Below are positions 35,146-44,074 of a DNA stretch of 64,000 nucleotides, piece after piece. The stretch spans positions 372,001-436,000 of the forward strand of contig JACKOJ010000003.1 in NCBI GenBank assembly GCA_024234325.1, written 5' to 3'. The notes beneath the pieces were generated by a model. That model saw only the letters and a program-made list of their open reading frames with translations, was not told the origin of the DNA and searched no databases. Position 1 is the stretch's first letter. Each line of letters opens with the position of its first letter. This stretch comes from Pseudomonadales bacterium (GTDB lineage Bacteria > Pseudomonadota > Gammaproteobacteria > Pseudomonadales > Pseudohongiellaceae). The translations under genes were made by a program, and so were the position numbers.

Positions 35146-36162
35146 CTAGAACCCCAGCGGGAAATAAAAGCCCGCGCGCAGGCTCGTGGTTTTCTGGTTG
35201 TAGCTGATCAGGGCCTCGCCGTAGCCGTTGTAATAGCTCAGGAAGAAACGTGAATTCACCCAGCGGGACATGGGCAGAATCAGATCGAGCTGGTAGCTCA
35301 CCTTGTCGGACTCGCGGCCAAACAGGGTGTTGAGTTCGACCTGCGCCCAATTGTTCACGTCCACATGGGTGGTGATCTGGGCATTGCCCAGATAGTCCTC
35401 AATGTCGGTGTTGTATTCGCCGAGATTCATCGGCTTCCAGTATTTGAGTGTCCAGGCCCACATTTCACTGAGACGAAGTGTGCGGGAGACGTAGAGGCGG
35501 TCCCAGCTTCGGGAATTCGGCCCATCCAGGCCATTGGACTGATGCTCGAAGCCGGCCAGGTCGAACAGGTGCAGACGTGGAACGCTCGAAGGGCGTGCAA
35601 GTGATTCCGTGAAATCCCAGAATATTTCGGGGTTGTAGTTGTGTTCCTTGAAGGGAGCGGAGGCCTCGGCCACATCCCACCACGAGCGTTGCGAGTAGCC
35701 GAACTTCAGCGGCGACAGGGCCTCGAATTCGTCGATCACCGGAAACAGGCCGAACTTCATGCCGAGCTCGAACTTGATGTCCAGAGTCTTGCCACTGAAA
35801 GGGGCGCCGCCATCGACGTTGCGCATGGAGCCGAAGCTGATGTAGTTGCGCTTGTAGGGCTCGAAGAAGGAATTGCGGGGCGTCTGCAGATACTGGAATT
35901 GTCGTTCGATTGCGTCGCTCCGGGAGGGTGCTGCGCCGGTTTCTGGCGGTGTAGCGGCAACAGGGGCGTTCAGCCCTTCGCAATGCGCACGCAGTTCGGC
36001 AACGGTAAGCGTGAGATTTTCCGGGCGCAGCACTTCGCGTTGCAGACACTGTTCCAGCGCGGTGGTCTGGGCGTTCGCTGGTGCAACCCAGCCCAGCGGC
36101 ATGAGTATCCACAGCCATGACAGGTGAAGGAGGCTTGGGAAATGCTTGCGGCTTGTACTCAT
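35146..36162 (-). CDS. pldA: Outer-membrane phospholipase A1
   Basis: 338 residues with a signal peptide (about 1-31), a short periplasmic extension to about residue 85, and a 12-strand barrel. The active site reads FEHQSNG ... SRSWDRLY: His207 and Ser209 match E. coli His142 and Ser144. The third residue is Asp221 where E. coli has Asn156, with the spacing exactly conserved. The YGEALISYNQ strand near the end is also conserved. The dimeric, calcium-dependent enzyme hydrolyses phospholipids that reach the outer leaflet. It is monocistronic. Confidence 0.94.
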   Translation of the reverse strand: MSTSRKHFPSLLHLSWLWILMPLGWVAPANAQTTALEQCLQREVLRPENLTLTVAELRAHCEGLNAPVAATPPETGAAPSRSDAIERQFQYLQTPRNSFFEPYKRNYISFGSMRNVDGGAPFSGKTLDIKFELGMKFGLFPVIDEFEALSPLKFGYSQRSWWDVAEASAPFKEHNYNPEIFWDFTESLARPSSVPRLHLFDLAGFEHQSNGLDGPNSRSWDRLYVSRTLRLSEMWAWTLKYWKPMNLGEYNTDIEDYLGNAQITTHVDVNNWAQVELNTLFGRESDKVSYQLDLILPMSRWVNSRFFLSYYNGYGEALISYNQKTTSLRAGFYFPLGF

Positions 36163-36347
36163 GGGAAAATCCGTCGATTCAGGGGGTGGCGGTCGTGCAT
36201 GTTGCGCATTCTACCGAAGGGACCGGGGCGAAGGAATGCGGCGACTGTGCCGGTTGAAGCGCCTGCGGGAGTGCTTGCACAGCGATTCAGAGCTTCCTAA
36301 ACTATCGGGCCGAACGCTGGTTCGATTCCCGGACCCAGGAGCCTCTC

Positions 36348-37469
36348 TTGCTATTGTTCAGCGCCCAGATTGTGGCCATTGTGTCCGTCCTGCTTCTGGC
36401 CATTGCCTATGCGAAGACGAACATTCGGGAGCGCAGCGCGCGGCTCTTTCTGCTGCTGAGTCTGGGGGTGATCTGTTACCTCATTCGCGGCATGTCCATG
36501 AGTTATGTGGACCCCGGTTTTCGTCTCACCCCCGGTGCCTGGGGCGTGCTGCTCAATCTTGGCAGCAATGCCATTCCCGGGCTGTTCATGCTGTATTGCT
36601 ACGCGGTGTTCCAGGACAACCGGCATGTGCCCAGGCTGCTGATCGCCCTGCTGGTGCTTGAACTGGTCCTCGATCATTTGAATTATCGTTCCTACAGGCC
36701 GTCCGCCTTTCTCGCCGTGCAGGCAGACAGCACACTCAGCCAGTTCCTGCTGGGGCCGGTGCCGGACTTCATGCAACTGTTCTTCGCGGCCTGCGCCGTG
36801 TACTGGACCGCGCGGGGCTGGAGCGCCGACCTGGTGGAGAGCCGCCGTTTCATGCGCTGGGTGATCGTGGGTGTGCAGGGCGTGCTGATCCTGAGCGTGG
36901 TGTTCCTGGAGAACTACCTGCTCAGCAGCGCCTCGGTCCGCTACGCGCAGATGCAGGCGGTGGTGGTCTATACGGTGGCCGTTCTGGCCTTTGTCATGGT
37001 GGTTTTTCTGGTACACATCGACACGGTAGGCTTTCATCGTGCCGTGCTGAAAGTAGCGCCCTTCATGCCCTCGGACCACGCGGATGAGACCTTTGTGGCG
37101 GATGCCCGGCGGTTTCGCGAGGTATTCGAGGGGGAGAAGTCCTATCAGGAGCACGGCCTGACCATCGCCGGGCTGGCGGCGAAAATGCATTTGCCGGAAT
37201 ATCGCTTGCGGGCGCTCATCAACAAGCATCTGGGTTACCGCAACTTCAATGCCCTGCTGCACGAATACCGCCTGCGCGATGCCAGCGCGATGCTGGCCGA
37301 CCCGGCGCAGCGTCACCTGCCGGTGCTGACCGTTGCGCTCAGTGTGGGCTATCAGTCCATCACGCCCTTCAATAATGCCTTCCGCCAGGCCAAGGGGCTG
37401 ACGCCCACGGAGTATCGCCGCAAGGCGCTGCACGCCGGTTCAGGGGAGCTGAGCGGGGGCAGCGCGTGA
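36348..37469 (+). CDS. AraC-family regulator with N-terminal membrane domain
   Basis: 373 residues from a TTG start supported by AGGAG 6 bp upstream. About seven hydrophobic segments fill residues 1-225, followed by a cytoplasmic AraC-type double helix-turn-helix: LTIAGLAAKMHLPEYRLRALINKHLGYRNFNALLHEYR and VLTVALSVGYQSITPFNNAFRQAKGLTPTEYRR. Membrane-tethered AraC proteins of this type usually sense an external or membrane signal, which is unknown here. Its last 30 bp overlap the convergent LysR gene. Confidence 0.9.
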   Translation: MLLFSAQIVAIVSVLLLAIAYAKTNIRERSARLFLLLSLGVICYLIRGMSMSYVDPGFRLTPGAWGVLLNLGSNAIPGLFMLYCYAVFQDNRHVPRLLIALLVLELVLDHLNYRSYRPSAFLAVQADSTLSQFLLGPVPDFMQLFFAACAVYWTARGWSADLVESRRFMRWVIVGVQGVLILSVVFLENYLLSSASVRYAQMQAVVVYTVAVLAFVMVVFLVHIDTVGFHRAVLKVAPFMPSDHADETFVADARRFREVFEGEKSYQEHGLTIAGLAAKMHLPEYRLRALINKHLGYRNFNALLHEYRLRDASAMLADPAQRHLPVLTVALSVGYQSITPFNNAFRQAKGLTPTEYRRKALHAGSGELSGGSA

Positions 37470-38384
37470 CAGGCATTCCCTGAGCGTGGCTGCCAGCAGA
37501 GAGGTGGCCGGGCCCAGGGTCTCAGCGGCGGGCCGAATCAGATAGAGCTGAATCAGGCGGTCCGAGTCGCCGCCCACCGGCAGGCGGCGCAGGCCTCCGC
37601 TGCGCAGGTCATCCTCCACCCAGTCTTCCGGAAGAAAGCCGAACGCCAGCCCGGCCCGCAACACTTTGAGCGAGCTGGAGAAGTGATTGACGGTCCAGCG
37701 CTGCTCCGAGCCCAGCCAGCCCGAGTCCCGCGTTCTGCGTTGTCCGCTGTCCGCCAGCACCACCTGCCGATGCAGGCGCATTTCCCATTCGCTGACGCCC
37801 TTTGTCGGTGATGATAAGTGGCGCGGGTCCTGTGGCCGTGTTGTCTGAAAGAGCGGGTGTTCCGGGTGGGCAACGGGGATCATGCGGATCTGGCGGACAG
37901 GTTCGCCTGAAAAGCCCACCGGCACTGTGGGGCCGATGGCGAGGTCTGCTTTCCGTTCCAGCAGAGCCTCCTCTGTGCCGGACAGGGCGGTTTCCAGCAC
38001 GCGAATACGGGTCAGCGGGTATTGTTCCGACAGGCGGCTCAGGGAAGGAATGATGCGGCGAATGTCGATCAGATTGTCCAGTGCCAGGGTCACTTCGGCC
38101 TCCAGCCCCTGGGCCAGTTGCTGTGCCACATCCTCTGTTTCTTCCGCCTGCTGCAGCAGGCAGGCGGCCCGGCGGTAAAGCACCTTGCCTTCCTCGGTCA
38201 TGACGGCTTTGCGTCCCTCCAGAGTGAGGACGGGGCGGGGCAATTGCTCGTTCAGGCGTGCGATGGCATAGCTGATGCTGGACTGGCTCTTGTTGAGTGC
38301 CTCTGCGGCCAGGGCAAAGGAACCCTCGTCTACGACGGCCTTGAAGCTGGCCCATTGTTCCAGGCTGATGCGCGGGGTTTTCAT
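37440..38384 (-). CDS. LysR-family transcriptional regulator, divergent from azoR
   Basis: 314 residues. Winged helix at 5-65 (FALAAEALNKSQSSISYAIARLNEQLPRPVL) followed by a LysR effector-binding domain. It is divergent from azoR and pirin with a 138-bp gap rich in A/T that could hold T-N11-A sites. LysR-AzoR-pirin trios usually respond to quinones or related electrophiles, so activation of the neighbouring reductase is likely by analogy. Confidence 0.92.
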   Translation of the reverse strand: MKTPRISLEQWASFKAVVDEGSFALAAEALNKSQSSISYAIARLNEQLPRPVLTLEGRKAVMTEEGKVLYRRAACLLQQAEETEDVAQQLAQGLEAEVTLALDNLIDIRRIIPSLSRLSEQYPLTRIRVLETALSGTEEALLERKADLAIGPTVPVGFSGEPVRQIRMIPVAHPEHPLFQTTRPQDPRHLSSPTKGVSEWEMRLHRQVVLADSGQRRTRDSGWLGSEQRWTVNHFSSSLKVLRAGLAFGFLPEDWVEDDLRSGGLRRLPVGGDSDRLIQLYLIRPAAETLGPATSLLAATLRECLSRAAPAQLP

Positions 38385-38522
38385 GGGTCTCCAATATATC
38401 TAAAAATCCGATTTAAACGCGGCAAAAAATGCGGAAATCGATCAGGAATGCTGACTTATTATGCTCTCAATTCTTCTCAACACAAGCCCTGGCGGATGGC
38501 CTCGGCACACAGGAGCAGCATC

Positions 38523-39161
38523 ATGACCCACGTATTGCAGATCAGAAGCAGTATCTTCGACGACCGCGAGCACCAGGGGATTTCAAGTCAGTTGGGGGAT
38601 GAGCTGGTCGCGAGCCTCGCCGCCCGGGAAGGGGTCAGCGTCCAGGTTCATGATTTTTCCACTTCTCCGGTGCCCTATTTCGACCACGACTGGTTGCAGG
38701 CCCTGAGCACGCCTGCGGAACAGCGAAGCAACGAGCAGGCGCGCAAGGTGGCGTACTCCGACGGCCTGATTGCCGAACTGAAACAGGCCGATGTGCTGGT
38801 GATCGGCGTGCCCATGTACAACTTCACCGTGCCGGCGATGCTCAAGTCCTGGACGGATCACGTGGCCAGGGCGGGTGTGACCTTCCGCTATACCGAGACC
38901 GGCCCCGTGGGGCTGCTGACCGGAAAGCAGGTGGTGCTGGTGCTGTCCACGGGAGGCAGGCACGACGAGGGCGTCTCCGACTTCATGCGCCCCTATCTGC
39001 GCACCATCCTCGGTTTCCTGGGGATGAAAGAGCTTGAGATCGTGCTGGCCGACGGACTCAACATGGGCGAGGCCTCCCGTGCCGAGGGCTTGCTTCGGGC
39101 GCGTAAGCAGATGGAGAATCTGCACATCGCAATTCCCGGACGCGCAGGAGAGGCAGCATGA
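38523..39161 (+). CDS. azoR: FMN-dependent NADH-azoreductase (quinone reductase)
   Basis: 212 residues from the ATG at 38523, preceded by AGGAG. The flavodoxin-like fold is shown by VLQIRSSIF, GVPMYNFTVPAMLKSWTDHVARAGVTFRYTETGPVGLLTGK and VLSTGGRHDEG, all AzoR hallmarks for FMN binding and the dimer interface. It reduces quinones by two electrons and azo dyes adventitiously. It overlaps the pirin gene by 4 bp. Confidence 0.95.
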   Translation: MTHVLQIRSSIFDDREHQGISSQLGDELVASLAAREGVSVQVHDFSTSPVPYFDHDWLQALSTPAEQRSNEQARKVAYSDGLIAELKQADVLVIGVPMYNFTVPAMLKSWTDHVARAGVTFRYTETGPVGLLTGKQVVLVLSTGGRHDEGVSDFMRPYLRTILGFLGMKELEIVLADGLNMGEASRAEGLLRARKQMENLHIAIPGRAGEAA

Positions 39162-39994
39162 AGACACGTCAGATCGAAGAAATACTGGTCGCCAGGGCAG
39201 CCTCGGACGGCGATGGGGTGCGCCTGATGCGGGTGTTCGGCGGGCAGGATCTCGCCCGGTTTGACCCTTTCCTGATGATGGACGAATTCGGGTCGGAGGA
39301 GGCCAGTGACTATATCGGGGGCTTTCCCGCGCACCCGCATCGCGGCTTCGAGACCGTGACCTATATGCTCGAAGGGCATATGCAGCATCGGGATCACATG
39401 GGCAATGTCGGCGAACTGCGCAACGGAGATGTGCAGTGGATGACCGCTGGCTCGGGGGTCATTCACTCTGAAATGCCGCAACAGAAGGACGGGCGTATGC
39501 GCGGTTTCCAACTGTGGTTGAACCTGGCGGCCAGGGACAAGATGCAGAAGGCGTCCTATCGCGATGTGGCGGCGGGCGACATTCCTGTGTATGAGCAGCC
39601 GGGTGTGCGCATCAAGGCCATTGCCGGACAGCTCGATGGCATTCAGGGGCTGATTCAGCGCGAAGTGACAGAGCCCGTTCTGCTGGACATCGATGTCTCG
39701 GGCGAGCACTACCATGGCGAGTTCGCGGTCGCGGACGGCGACACGGTGCTGGTGTATGTCTATGAGGGAGAGGTGGAGGTGGGCGGCACCCGGGTGGGCA
39801 AATCCCGCATGGCCCGCCTGTCGCGCACGGGCCTCGTCTCACTTGCCGCCAAGGGGCCCGCCCGGGTTCTGTTGATCGCCGGCAAACCCCTGAAAGAACC
39901 GATCGTGCACTACGGGCCGTTTGTGATGAATACCCGGGAGGAGATTGAGCAGGCTCTGATCGACTACCGGGATGGCAAGCTGACCTCCAGATAG
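39158..39994 (+). CDS. Pirin family bicupin protein
   Basis: 278 residues. The N-terminal cupin has the metal-binding set FPAHPHRGFETVTYMLEG (two His), then HRDHMGNVGEL and SGVIHSEMP (third His), as in YhaK and quercetinase-type pirins. The C-terminal cupin supplies the second barrel. It may be a quercetin 2,3-dioxygenase-like enzyme or a redox-sensing regulator. Coupling to azoR suggests a part in quinone or flavonoid detoxification. Confidence 0.92.
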   Translation: MKTRQIEEILVARAASDGDGVRLMRVFGGQDLARFDPFLMMDEFGSEEASDYIGGFPAHPHRGFETVTYMLEGHMQHRDHMGNVGELRNGDVQWMTAGSGVIHSEMPQQKDGRMRGFQLWLNLAARDKMQKASYRDVAAGDIPVYEQPGVRIKAIAGQLDGIQGLIQREVTEPVLLDIDVSGEHYHGEFAVADGDTVLVYVYEGEVEVGGTRVGKSRMARLSRTGLVSLAAKGPARVLLIAGKPLKEPIVHYGPFVMNTREEIEQALIDYRDGKLTSR

Positions 39995-40006
39995 CATAAT
40001 TTGGAA

Positions 40007-40053
40007 TAAGGATATCTCCATATATTCTTTTTTTGAATATCAAGGTGTCCTTA
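40007..40053. promoter_or_regulatory. AT-rich palindrome upstream of the second SLC13 gene
   Basis: Nested inverted repeats TAAGGA/TCCTTA (40007-40012 and 40048-40053) and ATATTC/GAATAT (40022-40027 and 40035-40040) around a T-run. A TATAAT follows at 40052-40057, 33 bp before the ATG. It looks like an operator overlapping a promoter, or alternatively a weak terminator for the pirin gene. Confidence 0.4.
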
Positions 40054-40090
40054 TAATCCTTGCCACTTTGACTCTCGCAGGAACGGGTTC

Positions 40091-41863
40091 ATGGATTGGC
40101 AGGGCTGGTTGTCTCTCGGGCTGACGGTCGGCAGCGTGGCGCTGCTGATGCTAAGCCGCTTCAGCCCCCACCTGGTGCTGGTGGGGGCGCTTACCGTGCT
40201 GAGCGTCACCGGAGTGCTGAGCGCCGCCGAGGCGCTGGCCGGTTTCTCCAATCCCGGCCTGATCACGGTAGCGGCCATGTTTGTGGTCGCCGCTGGCCTG
40301 CACGCCTCGGGTGGCATCGATCTCCTCGTGAACAAGCTGCTGGGGCGCCCAAGAACGGTCGTGTCCGCCCTCGCAAGACTGTTGCTGCCTGTAGTCCCCT
40401 TAAGCGGTTTCCTGAACAACACCCCGGTGGTGGCGACCATGATCCCGGCCATCAATGCCTGGTCGCGTCGCATCAATATCGCCCCTTCCAAGCTGATGAT
40501 CCCGTTGAGCTATGGCGCCATTGTGGGTGGCTGCCTGACGGTGATCGGTACCAGCACCAATCTGGTCGTCAGTGGTCAGTACCATGCGCTCACCGGCAAG
40601 CCTGCCTTCTCGGTGTTCGCCATTACCCCCGTAGGCCTGCCGGTCGCCATCGTTGGCGTGCTGTTCATGCTGCTGTTTCTGCCCCGGATTCTGCCCGACC
40701 GGCGCGAAAGACGGCCCTTCGAGAACATGCGCGAGTTCACGCTGGAGGTCGCGGTGGACCCCGACGGGCCGCTGGTCGGACTCAGTGTGGAGCAGGCGGG
40801 TCTGCGGAATCTGGAGCGCGTCTATCTGGTGGAGATCGACCGCCGCGAGAACATCGTCACGGCCGTACCCTCCGAGGAAATCTTGCGTGGCGGTGACCGC
40901 TTGGTGTTTGCGGGCGAGACAGAGGCGATCTCCGATCTGCTGCGCATTAACGGCATTGTGGCATCGATCAATCGCGACAAGGCGGCGCTGGCGGAAGACC
41001 GTGCGGAGCGACGCCTGATCGAGGTGGTGGTGTCGCAGTCCTGCTCCTCCATCGGCGAAACGGTGCGTGGTTCGCGCTTCCACGACCGGTACGGCGCCAT
41101 CGTGCTGGCGGTGGCTCGCAACGGCGAGCGGGTGGCGGGCAATCTCGGCAATATCATCATCATGCCGGGAGATACGCTGCTGCTGGAGGCGCGCCCCGTG
41201 TTTGTTTCCCGCCAGAAATATAACAAGGATTTTCTGGTCGTCAACGACCTGGACACGGTGCAACCACGGCACAAGAAGGCGGTGCTGGCCTGGGTGATTC
41301 TGATAACACTGGTGGCGGCGGCGGGACTCGACGTGATCAGTATGCTCAATGCCTCACTGATCGGTGCTGGTGCGATGCTGATGTGCGGCTGTCTCTCGGT
41401 TTCGCAGGCTGAGAAGAGTCTGGATCTGCCGGTCATCATCACCATTGCGGCATCGTTTTCTCTGGGTGCTGCGCTGCAGAAAACCGGCGTGGCCGGGGTG
41501 CTGGCGGAGGGCATTGTCAGCCTCAGTGGCGGGCGACCTTGGCTGTTGCTGATTCTGACTTACGTGGCCGTGTCGCTGATGACCGAAACCATCACCAATA
41601 ATGCGGCGGCGCTGATCATGGTGCCCATTATTCTGGCCATCACCCAGCACGCGGGATTGAATCCCGAACCTTTCATGTATGCCGTGATGATGGCGGCCTC
41701 GGCAAGTTTTGCGACCCCCCTGGGCTACCAGACCAATCTGATGGTCTACGGTCCGGGCAACTATCGCTTCGCGGATTTCATGCGCGCGGGGCTGCCGATG
41801 AATCTCGTCATCGGCGTCTCCACGGTTACGGTGTTGCTGCTGGGCTGGCCCCTGCAGGCGTAA
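40091..41863 (+). CDS. SLC13/DASS-type permease with tandem RCK_C domains, second copy
   Basis: 590 residues. Same architecture as the protein at 12831-14660: transmembrane halves around two TrkA-C/RCK_C domains (DGPLVGLSVEQAGLRNL, then VRGSRFHDRYGAIVLAVARNGERV). Ion-site hairpins: FLNNTPVVATMIPAI and ITNNAAALIMVPII, and GTSTNLVVSGQ after the first. The closing FATPLGYQTNLMVYGPGNYRFADFMRAG is typical of the SLC13 branch fused to RCK domains. Substrate unknown. The TAA stop lies in the loop of a 7-bp hairpin (41853-41872). Confidence 0.88.
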   Translation: MDWQGWLSLGLTVGSVALLMLSRFSPHLVLVGALTVLSVTGVLSAAEALAGFSNPGLITVAAMFVVAAGLHASGGIDLLVNKLLGRPRTVVSALARLLLPVVPLSGFLNNTPVVATMIPAINAWSRRINIAPSKLMIPLSYGAIVGGCLTVIGTSTNLVVSGQYHALTGKPAFSVFAITPVGLPVAIVGVLFMLLFLPRILPDRRERRPFENMREFTLEVAVDPDGPLVGLSVEQAGLRNLERVYLVEIDRRENIVTAVPSEEILRGGDRLVFAGETEAISDLLRINGIVASINRDKAALAEDRAERRLIEVVVSQSCSSIGETVRGSRFHDRYGAIVLAVARNGERVAGNLGNIIIMPGDTLLLEARPVFVSRQKYNKDFLVVNDLDTVQPRHKKAVLAWVILITLVAAAGLDVISMLNASLIGAGAMLMCGCLSVSQAEKSLDLPVIITIAASFSLGAALQKTGVAGVLAEGIVSLSGGRPWLLLILTYVAVSLMTETITNNAAALIMVPIILAITQHAGLNPEPFMYAVMMAASASFATPLGYQTNLMVYGPGNYRFADFMRAGLPMNLVIGVSTVTVLLLGWPLQA

Positions 41864-41872
41864 ATGCCTGCA
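41853..41872 (+). other. Hairpin with the SLC13 stop codon in its loop
   Basis: TGCAGGC (41853-41859), loop GTAAAT containing the TAA stop at 41861-41863, GCCTGCA (41866-41872). It lies between convergent genes; no T-run follows. Confidence 0.45.
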
Positions 41873-41894
41873 AGAACGCTTCGCCCGAAGGGGT

Positions 41895-44024
41895 TCAGTC
41901 TCCCAGACTGAAGACGTAGACAGCGTTGCCGCTGGAAGGATAGGTAATCTCCGGCGTCACCACCGCAGGAACCTGTCGTGGGCTGGTACCACCGTTGGCA
42001 GTGGTCACGGCGATGTACTGCTTGCCATTGACACTGAAGGACAGGGGATGCCCCTGCACCGACGTGCCCAGGCGCGTTTCCCACAGAATGTCGCCGGTGC
42101 GCACATCGAAGGCACGGAAGCGGCGGTCGAGGTCGCCGGCAAACGCCAGATCGCCCGCCGTCGTCAACACCCCCGTGATGAATGAGGCACGCTGCTCATA
42201 ACTCCACACTTCTTCCATGGTGCTGACGTTGTAGGCGGCGAGTTTGCCGACATTGCCGTCGGTGCCCGGCATCTCGAAGAAGCGACGACTGGCCGCGAGG
42301 CCGCCGGAGCCGGGTGCCAGTTCCACGGCACGCGCGGCGTTCTCAAGACAGGTTTGACTCAGCGGTGCCACGATGACGCCACTGGGCTCGTGGTAGCTCA
42401 TGGAGTGCCAGTCCTTGCCGCCGGCGCTGCTGGGGCAGGCGGAGGTCCACTCGTCGATCTGCGCATTGATGATGTCGTCGCGGTAGGTAACGGCACCGGT
42501 CACGGGATCGATGTTGGTGAAAGCATTCTGGAACACCGTTTCCTTATAGCCGAGGAACTCGCCGGTCACACGGTCGTTCTTCCACAGGATGCCGTACTTG
42601 CCGATGGAGAAGACCATCTTGCGGCCATCGCGATCGACCAGTACGCGCTCAAACACCTCGTCCAGATCCAGCGCCTCTCCGGGCACATGCTGGAAGTGCC
42701 AGTTGAGCTGCCCGGTGTTGATGTCCAGGGCGATGGTGGAGTTGGTGTACAGCCCTGCATCGTGAATGGACATGTGGCGGCTTACCGGCACCCAGGGCTT
42801 GGCCTGGGCGGTGCCCCAGTAGGTCAGTTGCAGGTCCGGGTCGTAGCTGCCGGTAATCCAGGTCTCGCCGCCCTTGCGGTAGAGATTGTCCAGCCCGCCC
42901 CAGGTGTCGCCACCGGGGTACTCGGCATGCGCTACCGTGTTGAACTCCCACAGGCGTTCGCCGGTGTTGACGTCATGCGCCGTCATGTAGCAGTTCTCTT
43001 CAATGTAGGTGGCACAGCCGGCCTGGCCCATGATGATCTTGCCATCGGCCACCAGCGGCCCGCTGGAGTTGGAGAAGCCCTTGCTGCTGTCGGCAATGAC
43101 GGTTTCCCAGATTTTCTCGCCTGTGCGGGCATCCAGCGCCATCAGACGGGCGTCGGTGGTAGCGTGGATGATCTTGTCGCCGTAGATGGCGATATTGCGC
43201 ATGTCTTCGCGGGTTTCCGAACCGCCGTGATGTTCCCAGATCAGCTCGCCGGTAGCGGCGTCGAGTGCCTGAATGATGTTGCTGGTGTTAATCAGATACA
43301 TGACCCCGTTGTAAACGATAGGGGCAGGTTCAGACGCCCCTTCGTACATGTTCCACACCCACTCCAGTTTCAGGTTCTTGACGTTGTCGCGGTTCACCTG
43401 ATTCAGCGCACTGAAGCTCCAGGCCTGGTAGTTGCCGCGCCACATCAGCCAGTTGGCGGGGTCGGGGTGACGCATGGCCTCGTCGGTCAGTGGCACAAAA
43501 TTGGGGACTGTGCCAGCGAAGGTGACGCCTACGGGGGTTTCCACCTGACGCTGGGCCTGTTGCTGAGTGGCTGCCGGGCTGGCCGCCGCAGCATTGCCGG
43601 TGGCGGCTGCGATCAGCATGCCGGTATCCGGGCTAAGCGGTTGCGTGCCGGCAGTGGCGCCGTTGGTTTGCAGAATCTGCGCCACGATGTTGCCGACCGT
43701 GGCGTCCGGCAGCGGGCTGTTGGAGCCCGGTGGCATATTGGTCTTGATGTAGCGGAACAGCTCGCCCGCGCTGCGCCCACCCCAGCGGGTCATGAAACCC
43801 GTGCCGGACAGCGTCGGGGCCGTGGGAGTCCCCTGCAGATCCTGTCCGTGGCACATGGCACAGGTGCTCTGGTACAGACCTGCTCCGGCTGCTGCCTGCA
43901 CTGCTGTGAAGGGGCCGGTATTCTGTGCCTGTGCCTGTGCCTGTGCGCTGCCTGCAGCCAGCATGGCGCCGAGGATGGCGGTGCGAAGAGTGAGTTGTGT
44001 AAGGCTGGGTTGAAAGAGCTTCAT
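41895..44024 (-). CDS. PQQ-dependent dehydrogenase with N-terminal cytochrome c domain
   Basis: 709 residues from the ATG at 44024 (AGGTAGG 4 bp before it). A signal peptide (about 1-30) precedes a single-haem cytochrome c domain (CAMCH, Cys55-His59; axial Met probably Met97) and then an eight-bladed PQQ propeller (WEHHGG, DARTGEKIWE, DINTGQLNWHF). Metal ligand Glu342 and the catalytic pair Asp453-x-Asp455 (ALDLDEV) are present. The usual Asn ligand is replaced by Gln407 (WGTAQAKPW) and there is no vicinal Cys pair. The haem-first order is the reverse of quinohaemoprotein alcohol dehydrogenases. It is last in a minus-strand group with a CHRD protein and an M28-like peptidase. Confidence 0.88.
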   Translation of the reverse strand: MKLFQPSLTQLTLRTAILGAMLAAGSAQAQAQAQNTGPFTAVQAAAGAGLYQSTCAMCHGQDLQGTPTAPTLSGTGFMTRWGGRSAGELFRYIKTNMPPGSNSPLPDATVGNIVAQILQTNGATAGTQPLSPDTGMLIAAATGNAAAASPAATQQQAQRQVETPVGVTFAGTVPNFVPLTDEAMRHPDPANWLMWRGNYQAWSFSALNQVNRDNVKNLKLEWVWNMYEGASEPAPIVYNGVMYLINTSNIIQALDAATGELIWEHHGGSETREDMRNIAIYGDKIIHATTDARLMALDARTGEKIWETVIADSSKGFSNSSGPLVADGKIIMGQAGCATYIEENCYMTAHDVNTGERLWEFNTVAHAEYPGGDTWGGLDNLYRKGGETWITGSYDPDLQLTYWGTAQAKPWVPVSRHMSIHDAGLYTNSTIALDINTGQLNWHFQHVPGEALDLDEVFERVLVDRDGRKMVFSIGKYGILWKNDRVTGEFLGYKETVFQNAFTNIDPVTGAVTYRDDIINAQIDEWTSACPSSAGGKDWHSMSYHEPSGVIVAPLSQTCLENAARAVELAPGSGGLAASRRFFEMPGTDGNVGKLAAYNVSTMEEVWSYEQRASFITGVLTTAGDLAFAGDLDRRFRAFDVRTGDILWETRLGTSVQGHPLSFSVNGKQYIAVTTANGGTSPRQVPAVVTPEITYPSSGNAVYVFSLGD

Positions 44025-44074
44025 AGTCCTACCTGCGCTGATAATGGGTTCGACGTCCGGGAATGGTGGGGGCT

